Of a stretch of 20,159 nt of DNA, positions 1 to 7,226 are shown piece after piece; within the stretch, counting starts at the first letter, position 1, and each line of letters begins with the position of its first letter. The notes under the pieces were generated by a model. It did no database searches. It saw only the letters and a program-made list of their open reading frames with translations, and was not told where the DNA came from. Source of the DNA: CABYIR01 sp038103905 (GTDB lineage Bacteria; Pseudomonadota; Alphaproteobacteria; Pelagibacterales; AG-422-B15); contig JAYNZW010000017.1 in assembly GCA_038103905.1 (NCBI GenBank), positions 1-20,159 on the forward strand, read 5' to 3'. The position numbers and the translations under genes were made by a program.

Positions 1-81
1 TCATCATGGTCATCATGTTCTTCATGATCATCATGGTCATCATGCCCTTCGTGATCATCATGGTCATCATGTCCTTCATGA
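1..81 (-). repeat. 27-bp tandem repeat encoding HDDHDDHEG in the ZrgA-like gene
   Basis: Three consecutive 27-bp units (1-27, 28-54, 55-81) differ at only a few positions. A decayed fourth unit follows from 82. Each encodes one nine-residue HDDHDDHEG/E block on the minus strand. The array runs off the window edge, so its total copy number is unknown. Confidence 0.9.
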
Positions 82-416
82 TCGTCATGGTCGTCTTCAT
101 CCTCTTTCAGGGCAACTTGCTTTTCTGTAAGTTGACAACGACTATTTTTTGGAAGTGTAAAAATATTTTCATAGTTTTCAAAAGTCTGAAGAGCTTTTTT
201 GATGCTGGCAATATCAGCATCACTCTTGGCAACATATTCAAATCCTACGATATCTGCTCCAGGGATCATAAACTCAAACTCAATCACATCTCCCTCTGTT
301 GCAATATTAAGCTCACCCACTCCATGCTCATGCTTATCTACTTGACGAGTCTCCTCGGCATAAACTTTAGCAATTGAAAAGTTAAAAAAAATTAATATTG
401 ATAAAATAAATTTCAT
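1..416 (-). CDS. ZrgA-like (DUF2796) His-rich periplasmic zinc-binding protein, 3' end cut by window edge
   Basis: The frame is open from 416 to the window edge, so the C-terminus is missing. The translation starts with a signal peptide of about 20 residues ending VYA. It continues with a KHEHGVGELN segment (28-37), IVGFEY (56-61) and a LPKNSRC segment (89-94). These match the layout I know for DUF2796/ZrgA, a periplasmic protein that helps zinc import through ZnuABC. From about residue 106 it becomes an Asp/His-rich tail of HDDHDDHEG repeats, presumably a metal-collecting arm. The ATG at 416 is chosen because GGAG lies 6 nt upstream; an in-frame ATG at 422 directly abuts that GGAG. It follows zur by about 26 bp on the same strand, so it is probably the last gene seen of a znuC-znuB-zur-zrgA transcript. 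Family assignment is by recalled motif pattern. Confidence 0.78.
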   Translation of the reverse strand, partial: MKFILSILIFFNFSIAKVYAEETRQVDKHEHGVGELNIATEGDVIEFEFMIPGADIVGFEYVAKSDADIASIKKALQTFENYENIFTLPKNSRCQLTEKQVALKEDEDDHDDHEGHDDHDDHEGHDDHDDHEEHDDHD

Positions 417-442
417 AATCATCTCCAGTTAAAAATTGATAT

Positions 443-857
443 TTATACTTTCCGAATTAATTCACAAGATTTACAAATTCCAAAAAATTNNNNNNNNNNT
501 ATAACCAACAAACTTCACTCCGTTATTATCTCTAAAATCTAATAAATATTTAAAAAGCTTTGAATCATTAATTTCTGAAACTTTATCGCAATTACTACAG
601 ATGGAAAACGCAGTAGCGTGAGGAGTTTCACATTCAGAGGCGTTACACGCAACAAATGAGTTTTGACTTTCAATTCTATGAATTTTACCCATCTCAATTA
701 ATTTATCTAGGGCTCTATAAACTTGAGGAGGTGCTTTGATGCCCTTTTTCTGAACGCTGGATAATATTGAATAAGCCTTAACAGGTTTTTTATTTCTTAG
801 GATGAAATCTAAAACTAATTTTTGATTTTTTGATAAAGCTTTATTTTTTTTAATCAT
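443..857 (-). CDS. zur: Zur, Fur-family zinc uptake repressor (interrupted by an assembly gap)
   Basis: Zur is a zinc-sensing repressor of zinc import genes. Residues 1-70 form the winged-helix DNA-binding domain (AYSILSSV, QVYRALDKL). They are followed by C71, C76, H80 and a CSNC zinc site (C87/C90). The run of N at 490-499 breaks the frame: read straight through, the protein ends at 471 as IFWNL. In another frame immediately after the gap, the sequence reads FFGICKSCELIRKV and stops at 443-445. GICKSC is the expected second structural-zinc CxxC of Fur/Zur proteins, so I place the true end at 443. The gap must then be a multiple of three bases, not ten. Spacing compared with E. coli Zur suggests about six. 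The start ATG directly abuts the znuB stop, suggesting translational coupling. Total length would be near 137 residues, short but acceptable for Zur. Confidence 0.85.
490..499. other. Assembly gap (10 N) inside zur
   Basis: Ten N bases. The reading frames on each side disagree by one base if the gap is truly ten long. The N count is therefore probably a placeholder rather than a measured length. Confidence 0.95.
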
Positions 858-1649
858 TTAGTTTTTCTTTTCAATTCTTGTTAAGGATAAAATAAATAAT
901 ATTAGTGCAACTGATACAATACTTGGGCCAGAAGAAGTATTTATTTCAAAGGATGCATATAACCCAATGAACACCGATAATAATCCTCCAACAATAGACA
1001 GGATAACCATTTGCCTTGGATTATTTGAAAGATTGCGCGCCATTGCTGTTGGAATTATTAACAATCCCGTTATAAGTAGTATTCCCACCATTTTAATAGA
1101 GATTGCAATCAATGCTGCGAGTAAGATTGTAAATATTGTATTTACTCTTTCAGGCTTCATGCCCTCAGCTTCTGCAAGATCATAATTTACTGTTGAGGCA
1201 AATAAAGGCTTCCAAATAAACCACAATACAAAAAGTATCAGCGCACCACCAATCCAAATAACTAATAAGTCATTTGTATTAACTGAAAGAATGTCTCCAA
1301 ATAAAATTCCCATAATATCAAATCTAATAAATGATAAGAAACCCAATATTAATAATCCAATTGCAAGAGATGAATGAGATATTAATCCAAGTAAAGAGTC
1401 GCCTGCTAAATAAGTTGTTTTCTCCAATCTAAGTAAAAGCAGTGCTACCAAAGATGAGACTACAAAAATTGTTATGGAAATATTGATTTCAAAAGATATT
1501 GAAAGTAAAACGCCTAACAAAGCTGAGTGGGCTAATGTATCGCCAAAAAATGACAAGCGCCTCCAAACAACAAAGCATCCAAGTGGTCCTGCTACTAAAG
1601 CAATTCCAATACCTGCAACTAGTGCTCTAATTAAGAAATCATCAAGCAT
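858..1649 (-). CDS. znuB: ZnuB, zinc ABC transporter permease
   Basis: This is the inner-membrane channel subunit of the ZnuABC zinc importer. The 263-residue protein is almost wholly hydrophobic, with about seven to eight membrane segments. It starts MLDDFLIRALVAGIGIALVA and carries the family stretches GPLGCFVVWRR (22-32), FGDTLAHSALLG (35-46) and GLLIIPTAMAR (around 195-205). Length matches E. coli ZnuB (261). The ATG is 2 bp after the znuC stop, with a purine-rich GAAAGAAG inside the end of znuC as its likely ribosome site. The stop abuts the zur ATG, so znuC-znuB-zur is a tight operon. Confidence 0.95.
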   Translation of the reverse strand: MLDDFLIRALVAGIGIALVAGPLGCFVVWRRLSFFGDTLAHSALLGVLLSISFEINISITIFVVSSLVALLLLRLEKTTYLAGDSLLGLISHSSLAIGLLILGFLSFIRFDIMGILFGDILSVNTNDLLVIWIGGALILFVLWFIWKPLFASTVNYDLAEAEGMKPERVNTIFTILLAALIAISIKMVGILLITGLLIIPTAMARNLSNNPRQMVILSIVGGLLSVFIGLYASFEINTSSGPSIVSVALILFILSLTRIEKKN

Positions 1650-1651
1650 AT

Positions 1652-2401
1652 TTATTTTGCTTCTTTCACAATATTTCCATCAGTAGAATGAACATGATCA
1701 TGATTATGTTCGTAAATCGATAATAGTTGAGACGATTTATCTCCAAATAATTCTCTGTAGTGATCATTTTTAGCAACATCTGTAGGTGTACCACTGCAGC
1801 AGACGTGGCCATTTAGACATACGACATAGTCAGTAGCGGACATAACAACATGAAGGTCATGAGAAATGAGAAGAATTCCACATTTTATCGTTTCAGAAAT
1901 TGTTTTTATAAGAGAATATAAAGCAACCTCTCCATTAAAATCGACTCCCTGGACAGGTTCATCAAGCACCAAAAGTTCAGGTTTTTTTGCTATAGCTCTT
2001 GCCAGTAAAACTCTCTGAAATTCACCGCCAGATAAATCTCTAAGATTACTATTCGTTAAATGCTCCACACCAGTAAGATTTAGAGCGTATGCTATATCGT
2101 TTGACTTTAAATCTTGAGTTAAAATCATAAAGTCAACAACTCTAAGAGGTAACGTCCAATCTATAGATACTTTTTGAGGTACGTATGAAATACTTTTCGT
2201 AAATCTCTCAACTTTTCCACTTATATTCTTATATAATCCAAGAGCTATTTTTGCAGTTGTTGTCTTGCCTGAGCCATTTGGACCAATGAGTGTTACAATT
2301 TGACCTTTGTTAATTTCTAAATCAACATCTCGAACAAGCCACTTATTATCTTTTAATATACCGGCGCTAGATAATTTCACTAAAATATTATTTTCACTCA
2401 T
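1652..2401 (-). CDS. znuC: ZnuC, zinc ABC transporter ATP-binding protein
   Basis: This cytoplasmic ATPase powers zinc import through ZnuB. All ABC motifs are visible: Walker A GPNGSGKTT (40-48), Q-loop Q76, signature LSGGE (123-127), Walker B LLVLDEP (143-149) and H-loop H181. The C-terminus has a His-rich HNHDHVH segment (232-238), a common feature of ZnuC proteins. Length is 249, against about 251 in E. coli. It is the first gene of the leftward zinc transcript, 70 bp from the divergent znuA. The Zur box lies 23 bp upstream of its ATG. No clear Shine-Dalgarno is visible. Confidence 0.96.
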   Translation of the reverse strand: MSENNILVKLSSAGILKDNKWLVRDVDLEINKGQIVTLIGPNGSGKTTTAKIALGLYKNISGKVERFTKSISYVPQKVSIDWTLPLRVVDFMILTQDLKSNDIAYALNLTGVEHLTNSNLRDLSGGEFQRVLLARAIAKKPELLVLDEPVQGVDFNGEVALYSLIKTISETIKCGILLISHDLHVVMSATDYVVCLNGHVCCSGTPTDVAKNDHYRELFGDKSSQLLSIYEHNHDHVHSTDGNIVKEAK

Positions 2402-2404
2402 AAA

Positions 2405-2432
2405 TTAACTTGCTTTATAAATTTGTTATAAT
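2405..2432 (+). promoter_or_regulatory. Putative znuA promoter
   Basis: TATAAT (2427-2432) is a perfect -10 hexamer lying inside the Zur box. TTAACT (2405-2410) is a 4/6 match to the -35 with a 16-bp spacer. Transcription would start near 2439, about 33 nt before the znuA ATG. On the other strand TATATT (2435 down to 2430) could serve znuC, but I see no good -35 for it. Confidence 0.6.
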
Positions 2433-2438
2433 ATAACA
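2424..2438. promoter_or_regulatory. Zur box operator between znuC and znuA
   Basis: TGTTATA-A-TATAACA is a perfect 15-bp palindrome with a single central base. It equals the core of the gammaproteobacterial Zur consensus as I know it (TGTTATANTATAACA). It is centred in the 70-bp divergent znuC/znuA gap and overlaps -10-like hexamers for both directions. Zinc-loaded Zur bound here would shut off both transcripts, including zur itself. Confidence 0.92.
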
Positions 2439-2471
2439 CTATGCTAATAAATAAATGAAAGCAACAATTCT

Positions 2472-3554
2472 ATGAAATTACATCAAAAATTTGGATTTAT
2501 ATTATCAACTATCTCACTATTGTCATTCATGTCTTTCGCTAATGCTGAGACAAAAGTTATAGCTTCAATTAAACCTCTACATTCATTGGTTAGTTACGTA
2601 ATGGATGGTGTCGGCACTCCAGACATACTTGTTGATGGAAGCTCTTCGCCTCATACGTTTCAACTTAAGCCTTCTCACGCAACTATGCTGCAAGAAGCTG
2701 ATATTGTTTTTTGGATTGGGGAAGATTTAGAGTCTTTTTTAGAAACTCCTCTTGAGTCCATAGCAAAAAATTCAAAGCATATTACATTGATGGAATCTGA
2801 TGAGATCGAACTATTAAAATTCAGAGAGAAAAATATTTTTGGTGGCCATGATGATCATGATGACCATGGTGATGAACATGACGAGCATGCTGATGAACAC
2901 GGTGATGAGCATGATGATCATGATGAGCATGATGATCATGACGAGCATGCTGATGAACACGGTGATGAGCATGATGAACATGACGAGCATGCTGATGAAC
3001 ACGGTGATGAACATGACGAACACGATGATCACCACGATGGACATGCGCATGGTGAACACGACATCCATTTTTGGCTTGATCCTGAGATTGCAAAAACTAT
3101 CGTTAAGATTGTAACTAGAGAGTTATCTGAACTTGATCCTACTAATGCATCAACCTACAAATCAAATTCTGCAAAAGCTTTAAACGAAATTAATCAATTG
3201 ATAAGCGATGCAAAAAGTAAAATTAATAAAGATGCAAAATACGTAGTGTTTCATGATGCGTATCAATATTTTGAAAAAAGATTTGGCGTTGAAGTTATTG
3301 GAGCATTAACAGTTAATCCTGAAGTTTTACCTGGAGCAAAGCAATTAGCTGAAATAAGAGAAGTTATAGAGCATGAAAACGTAAACTGTTTATTCTCTGA
3401 ACCTCAGTTTAATCCAAGTATTGCAGATACAATTGCCAAGGATACAGGTGTTAAAGCAGCTGTTATAGATCCGCTTGGAGCTGAATTGGAACCTGGCAAA
3501 GATTTATACTTTGATCTTATTGGAGATATTGCTTCATCATTTGAGAGTTGCTAA
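2472..3554 (+). CDS. znuA: ZnuA, periplasmic zinc-binding protein with an expanded His-rich loop
   Basis: ZnuA captures periplasmic zinc for ZnuBC. A signal peptide ends at FANA (about residue 25). Expected zinc ligands are H61 (SSPHTF), H199 (HDIHFW) and H261 (VFHDAY), with D333 in VIDPLG. C306 and C360 match the disulfide pair of E. coli ZnuA. Between residues 126 and 196 lies a loop made almost only of His, Asp, Glu, Ala and Gly (HDEHADEHGDEH units). This brings the protein to 360 residues against about 310 in E. coli. The loop should bind extra zinc and hand it to the site. The gene is divergent from znuC, under the Zur box, and followed 44 bp later by the DUF1826 gene. An upstream ATG at 2455 is out of frame. 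Confidence 0.96.
   Translation: MKLHQKFGFILSTISLLSFMSFANAETKVIASIKPLHSLVSYVMDGVGTPDILVDGSSSPHTFQLKPSHATMLQEADIVFWIGEDLESFLETPLESIAKNSKHITLMESDEIELLKFREKNIFGGHDDHDDHGDEHDEHADEHGDEHDDHDEHDDHDEHADEHGDEHDEHDEHADEHGDEHDEHDDHHDGHAHGEHDIHFWLDPEIAKTIVKIVTRELSELDPTNASTYKSNSAKALNEINQLISDAKSKINKDAKYVVFHDAYQYFEKRFGVEVIGALTVNPEVLPGAKQLAEIREVIEHENVNCLFSEPQFNPSIADTIAKDTGVKAAVIDPLGAELEPGKDLYFDLIGDIASSFESC
2877..3019 (+). repeat. Internal DNA repeats encoding HDEHADEHGDEHD in znuA
   Basis: Three near-identical copies of a roughly 40-bp unit begin at 2877, 2937 and 2979. Each opens CATGACGAGCATGCTGATGA. The first two are 60 bp apart and the last two 42 bp apart; the extra 18 bp encodes another HDDHDE. All spacings are multiples of three, so copy changes keep the frame. 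Confidence 0.9.
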
Positions 3555-3598
3555 TAAACCTAGTTCATCAGTTTGAATAAGAAATAGAAGTAATTCTG

Positions 3599-4249
3599 AT
3601 GAATATTTATCAAAGTAATAAACTTCAAGATCTAGCAAATTTTGACAAATACTCTGCTCAACTTGGAATTATTGAGCGGAGTATGCCAGCTGGCGCAGAT
3701 TTATTCTTTCAAAAGTTAATGAGATCACATTTTAAATTCTTAGGTGAAGTTTCCAAAGACACGGCATTCTGGGATATAAGAAATATTTTAAATAAAGAAT
3801 TTTCTCAAGAAATAAAAGCTGAACTTTTATACAATCAATGGCTGGAAGATATGGCAGATGTTTGTAAAACGTTTTGTGAATTAGAAAAAATAGAAACTGT
3901 AAGCTTTCAATTGGGTACACAGCGTGCTTGTCGAAGGTACCATATAGATAATGTTCCAAAACGTATGCTTGTTACATATGCTGGAAAAGGAACAGAATGG
4001 CTACCTGATGAAGCTGCTGACCGTGAAGCTTTCTTAAGTGGAGAACCAAATGAGAAAATTATTAAAGACCCCTCAGCACTTCAATTTATAAATCAGTGGG
4101 ATGTCGCTGTATTTCGAGGAGGCCCTGAAGGAGTCTTACACAGAACACCTGATGCCGCTTTAAATGGTCCATCCATACTAATGAAACTTGATCACCCATC
4201 TTTTTTAGAAAATATAATTCCTGGAATAGAAATATTTGAAGATTATTAG
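3599..4249 (+). CDS. DUF1826 family protein, probably zinc-responsive
   Basis: The 216 residues match the DUF1826 pattern as I remember it. There is a CRRYHIDNVPKRMLVTYAG block (111-129), GTEWLP (131-136), QWDVAVFRG (166-174) and a HRTPDAALNGPSILMKLD block (181-198). H115, D117 and H181 form an HxD...H arrangement like the metal site of cupin-fold Fe(II) oxygenases, but no activity is established and I infer none. It is 44 bp downstream of znuA on the same strand with no visible terminator between them, so it is likely co-transcribed and repressed by Zur. A weak AGAAG lies 8 nt before the ATG. Its stop is only 3 bp from the convergent sucD stop. There is no signal peptide, so it should be cytoplasmic. 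Confidence 0.78.
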   Translation: MNIYQSNKLQDLANFDKYSAQLGIIERSMPAGADLFFQKLMRSHFKFLGEVSKDTAFWDIRNILNKEFSQEIKAELLYNQWLEDMADVCKTFCELEKIETVSFQLGTQRACRRYHIDNVPKRMLVTYAGKGTEWLPDEAADREAFLSGEPNEKIIKDPSALQFINQWDVAVFRGGPEGVLHRTPDAALNGPSILMKLDHPSFLENIIPGIEIFEDY

Positions 4250-4252
4250 TAA

Positions 4253-5134
4253 CTAACTTAATACTGACTTAATTGTCTCACCTATTACTGATGGGTTTTT
4301 TGAAATTGTAACTCCACATTCTTTCAGTAACTCAACTTTTTCTACGGCACTTTCTCCATACGCAGAAACAATTGCACCAGCGTGACCCATCACTCGTCCT
4401 TTAGGCGCAGTAAGTCCTGCAATATATGCTACAACAGGCTTCTTCATATTTTCTTTCGCGAATTGTCCTGCGTCAACTTCTTGTGGACCCCCAATCTCCC
4501 CTATCATTAAAATGACATCTGTATCAGGGTCTTCTTCAAAACGAGATAATATATCTCTAAATGAACTACCATTAATTGGATCTCCACCAATCCCGACACT
4601 TGTTGAAACACCAATATCAAGTGCCTTCATTTGAGAGGCAGCTTCATAACCTAACGTTCCTGATCGGCCAACAATTCCTACATTACCTTTTTTATAAATA
4701 TGTCCCGGCATAATTCCCAACATTGCTTTTCCAGGACTTATGATTCCAGCACAATTTGGACCGATCATTGTCATTTTTTCAGACTTTGTATATCTACGCA
4801 TATAACGTTTTACTCGTATCATATCATGAGCTGGAATTCCGTCAGTAATTGCCACGCACACTTTAATGCCTGCATCAGCAGCTTCCATTGCAGAGTCTGC
4901 TGCAAAACTTGGTGGAACAAACAATATGCTTGCTTCTGCTCCAGTCTCTCTTACCGCATCTTTCACAGTATTAAAAACTGGAAGTCCTAGATGTGTTGAC
5001 CCTCCTTTGCCAGGAGTAACACCTCCAACTAAATTTGAACCATAATCTAACATCTCCTGAGCATGGAAACTTCCAATTTTGCCCGTAAAGCCCTGAACGA
5101 TCATTTTAGTATTTTCGTCAATAAGAATCGACAT
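4253..5134 (-). CDS. sucD: Succinyl-CoA synthetase alpha subunit
   Basis: With SucC it interconverts succinyl-CoA and succinate plus CoA with formation of a nucleoside triphosphate in the TCA cycle. MSILIDENTK opens the protein. The CoA-binding region includes GFTGKIGSFHAQ and GGVTPGKGG. The phosphorylated histidine lies in GHAGAIV (H251, 293-residue numbering), and the TIGPNCxG-type motif appears as MIGPNCAGI. The ATG at 5134 is chosen because it gives the usual SucD N-terminus and lies 1 bp after the sucC stop. A longer reading would need a TTG at 5149 inside sucC. Length is close to E. coli SucD (289). Confidence 0.97.
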   Translation of the reverse strand: MSILIDENTKMIVQGFTGKIGSFHAQEMLDYGSNLVGGVTPGKGGSTHLGLPVFNTVKDAVRETGAEASILFVPPSFAADSAMEAADAGIKVCVAITDGIPAHDMIRVKRYMRRYTKSEKMTMIGPNCAGIISPGKAMLGIMPGHIYKKGNVGIVGRSGTLGYEAASQMKALDIGVSTSVGIGGDPINGSSFRDILSRFEEDPDTDVILMIGEIGGPQEVDAGQFAKENMKKPVVAYIAGLTAPKGRVMGHAGAIVSAYGESAVEKVELLKECGVTISKNPSVIGETIKSVLS

Positions 5135-5135
5135 T

Positions 5136-6311
5136 CTAATTATTCTCAACTTTCTTTAATGCTTCAACAGCTTTATTTGCTGCATCTTCAAGCGAGTTTG
5201 CTTCAATATAATCGATTTTACTGTCTCTCAATATTTGATTTCCTTTTTCAACATTTGTTCCTGCTAATCGAATGACTAATGGCATTTCAATTTTGATTTT
5301 ATCTAAAGCTTGAACGATTCCTTCAGCGATCCAATCACAGCGGTTTATACCAGCAAAAATGTTAACAAGTATTACTTTGACCTTTTCATCAGAAGATACA
5401 AGTTTAAATGCTTTCACAATTTTTTCAGGAGTAGCTCCACCACCAACGTCTAAGAAGTTTGCTGGTTCACCACCTGCTAATTTAATCATGTCCATTGAGG
5501 CCATTGCTAAACCAGCACCATTTATTATATTTCCAATATTTCCATCAAGACCTACATAGTTTAACCCTCGATCTGATGCATACACTTCACTTGGATTTTC
5601 TTGAGATTTATCTCTTAATTCTGATACTTCATTTCTTCTAAACAATGCATTGTTATCAAAACTCATTTTACAATCTAGTGCAAACACGTGCTTGTCTTTA
5701 GTTATAACGAGAGGATTAATTTCAACCATAGTTGCATCAAGTTCACTAAACACACGGTAACAATTTCTAATTACATCAGCTGTTCGAGAAACAAGTTCAG
5801 GCTCAATACCAAGATTGAAAGCAATTTCTCTTGCTTGAAACTCCTGCATTCCAACAGCAACTTCAATTTTTGAACGAATGATCGTTTCAGGTTTTTCGCT
5901 TGAAATTTCTTCAACGCTCATACCACCTTCAGTAGAAGCAACAACCATTATACATTCTGATCCACGATCAAAAACAAGCCCTAGATATAGTTCTCTCTCT
6001 ATGTCTGACGCTTCTTCAATATAAACTCGATTAATGATTTTGCCCGCTGGACCTGTTTGATTAGTTACTAATTTTTTTCCTAATAATTTATCTGTAGCTT
6101 GAGCAACTTCTAATGCATCGTTGCAAACAATGATACCACCCGCTTTTCCTCGTGCGCCCGAATGGACTTGAGCTTTTACAACCCATTTTGATCCGCCTAT
6201 TTCTTTTGCTTTATATTCTGCATTTTCTGGGCTGTATGCAATTCCACCCTTTGGAATGCCAATGCCAAAATCAGATAAAATTTTCTTTGCCTGATACTCG
6301 TGTATATCCAT
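5136..6311 (-). CDS. sucC: Succinyl-CoA synthetase beta subunit (ADP/GDP-forming)
   Basis: This is the nucleotide-binding subunit of succinyl-CoA synthetase, partner of the adjacent sucD. It starts with MDIHEYQAKKIL, then carries an ATP-grasp domain (KWVVKAQVHSGARGKAGG, around 42-59). The C-terminal ligase domain has FLDVGGGATPEKI and ILVNIFAGINRCDWIAEG. At 391 residues it is the usual length (E. coli 388). The sucC-sucD order with a 1-bp gap is standard. No Shine-Dalgarno is visible before the ATG, only an A/T-rich leader. Confidence 0.97.
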   Translation of the reverse strand: MDIHEYQAKKILSDFGIGIPKGGIAYSPENAEYKAKEIGGSKWVVKAQVHSGARGKAGGIIVCNDALEVAQATDKLLGKKLVTNQTGPAGKIINRVYIEEASDIERELYLGLVFDRGSECIMVVASTEGGMSVEEISSEKPETIIRSKIEVAVGMQEFQAREIAFNLGIEPELVSRTADVIRNCYRVFSELDATMVEINPLVITKDKHVFALDCKMSFDNNALFRRNEVSELRDKSQENPSEVYASDRGLNYVGLDGNIGNIINGAGLAMASMDMIKLAGGEPANFLDVGGGATPEKIVKAFKLVSSDEKVKVILVNIFAGINRCDWIAEGIVQALDKIKIEMPLVIRLAGTNVEKGNQILRDSKIDYIEANSLEDAANKAVEALKKVENN

Positions 6312-6335
6312 GAAAAAAAATTCTACATGATCTTA

Positions 6336-6363
6336 AATATAGATCGAGAAGAAAATTGCCCAA
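6336..6363 (-). promoter_or_regulatory. Possible sucCD promoter
   Basis: On the minus strand TTGGGC (6363-6358), a 16-bp spacer and TATATT (6341-6336) precede sucC. The -10 matches 5/6 but the -35 only 3/6. The 75-bp gap behind tauD is the natural place for a sucCD promoter, but this is a weak call. Confidence 0.3.
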
Positions 6364-6386
6364 AATATGAATTTTTTTATGGATAA

Positions 6387-7226
6387 TTAAGCTCTTTTGT
6401 CGCTTAAAACTGTGATTCGATTCATAATCCGCTGATGAGGCATATAATCACCAATAGCATAGTGCATCGTACAACGATTATCCCAAATTACTAACGTGTC
6501 AAGTGTCCATTGAAACCTTATTTGAAATTCGGGCTTATTCATAAAATTAAATAAATAGGAAAGTAGATTATTAGAGTCAGTTGTCGTCATTCCAACAATC
6601 TGAGATGTAAAGCTAGGATTGATATAAAGAAATTTCTTTTTTGAAACAGGGTGAATTTTTACAACAGGATGAACAGCATTTCCAAATTCTTCAAAACCTT
6701 TGTTTAATTTATTTGCAGACTCAATATCATCCTCTTGCATATAGTTGTTTCGAAAACTTCCCATATCATGAATAGCCCTTAATGTTTCAAGATTTTTTTT
6801 CATCTCATCTGGGAGTGCATCATATATTTTTGACAATGAGCTCCATAATGTATCGCCACCAACTGGTGGGATTACTTTACTATATAAAACAGATGCAAAG
6901 GGCGGATCATTTTTAAATGTTAAATCTGTATGCCATTCATCTGTATCAGGTGGATTATCTTTATTGTTCTCAAGTAATACAATTTCAGGAAATCCTTCTA
7001 CATGAGGGTAAATAGGATGAGGATCTTCAATTGTTCCAAGGCTTTTTGCAATCTCAATATGCTTCTCAGGAGAAATTTTTTGATTACGAAAAAAAATAAC
7101 ATTGTACTTTATTAAATCATCATAGATTTGATTGAGTTGCTCATTAGATAAATCATTTGAAAGATCTATTCCTGTAATTTCAGCACCGAGTGAAGGCGTT
7201 ATTTGTTGAGAAGAATAATCATTCAT
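6387..7226 (-). CDS. TauD/TfdA-family 2-oxoglutarate-dependent Fe(II) dioxygenase
   Basis: The family uses O2 and 2-oxoglutarate to hydroxylate a substrate. In TauD this releases sulfite from taurine; relatives such as AtsK cleave alkyl sulfate esters. ITPSLGAEITGID near the N-terminus, EWHTDLTF (H99, D101), WDNRCTMHYA (H255) and HQRIMNR (R266) supply the iron triad and the 2-oxoglutarate arginine. From the ATG at 7226 these residues fall on exactly the numbers used for E. coli TauD, which supports that start. This ATG also shares its A with the TAA of the upstream DUF3604 gene (TAATG), a translational-coupling arrangement. ATG 7238 or TTG 7253 would lengthen it by 4 or 9 residues. The substrate is unknown; taurine is not implied because no tauABC genes are nearby. 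Confidence 0.88.
   Translation of the reverse strand: MNDYSSQQITPSLGAEITGIDLSNDLSNEQLNQIYDDLIKYNVIFFRNQKISPEKHIEIAKSLGTIEDPHPIYPHVEGFPEIVLLENNKDNPPDTDEWHTDLTFKNDPPFASVLYSKVIPPVGGDTLWSSLSKIYDALPDEMKKNLETLRAIHDMGSFRNNYMQEDDIESANKLNKGFEEFGNAVHPVVKIHPVSKKKFLYINPSFTSQIVGMTTTDSNNLLSYLFNFMNKPEFQIRFQWTLDTLVIWDNRCTMHYAIGDYMPHQRIMNRITVLSDKRA

Noticed and set aside
6..377. Plus-strand open frame of 123 residues rich in Met and Ile
   Set aside because: It is the antisense shadow of the His/Asp repeats of the ZrgA-like gene; the minus frame has a signal peptide, a ribosome site and family motifs.
430..460. Possible second Zur box upstream of the ZrgA-like gene
   Set aside because: The AT-rich sequence here matches the Zur consensus in only a few positions and is not symmetric; co-transcription from the znuC promoter is simpler.
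2814..3114. Three open frames overlapping the znuA His-rich loop on both strands
   Set aside because: They exist only because the low-complexity CAT/GAT repeats keep all frames open; znuA is clearly the coding frame.
5135..5149. TTG start for sucD at 5149
   Set aside because: It lies inside sucC and adds MRIIR, absent from known SucD proteins; the ATG at 5134 gives the usual N-terminus.
6329..6345. GATCT...AGATC inverted repeat upstream of sucC as an operator
   Set aside because: Five-base arms in AT-rich DNA are expected by chance.
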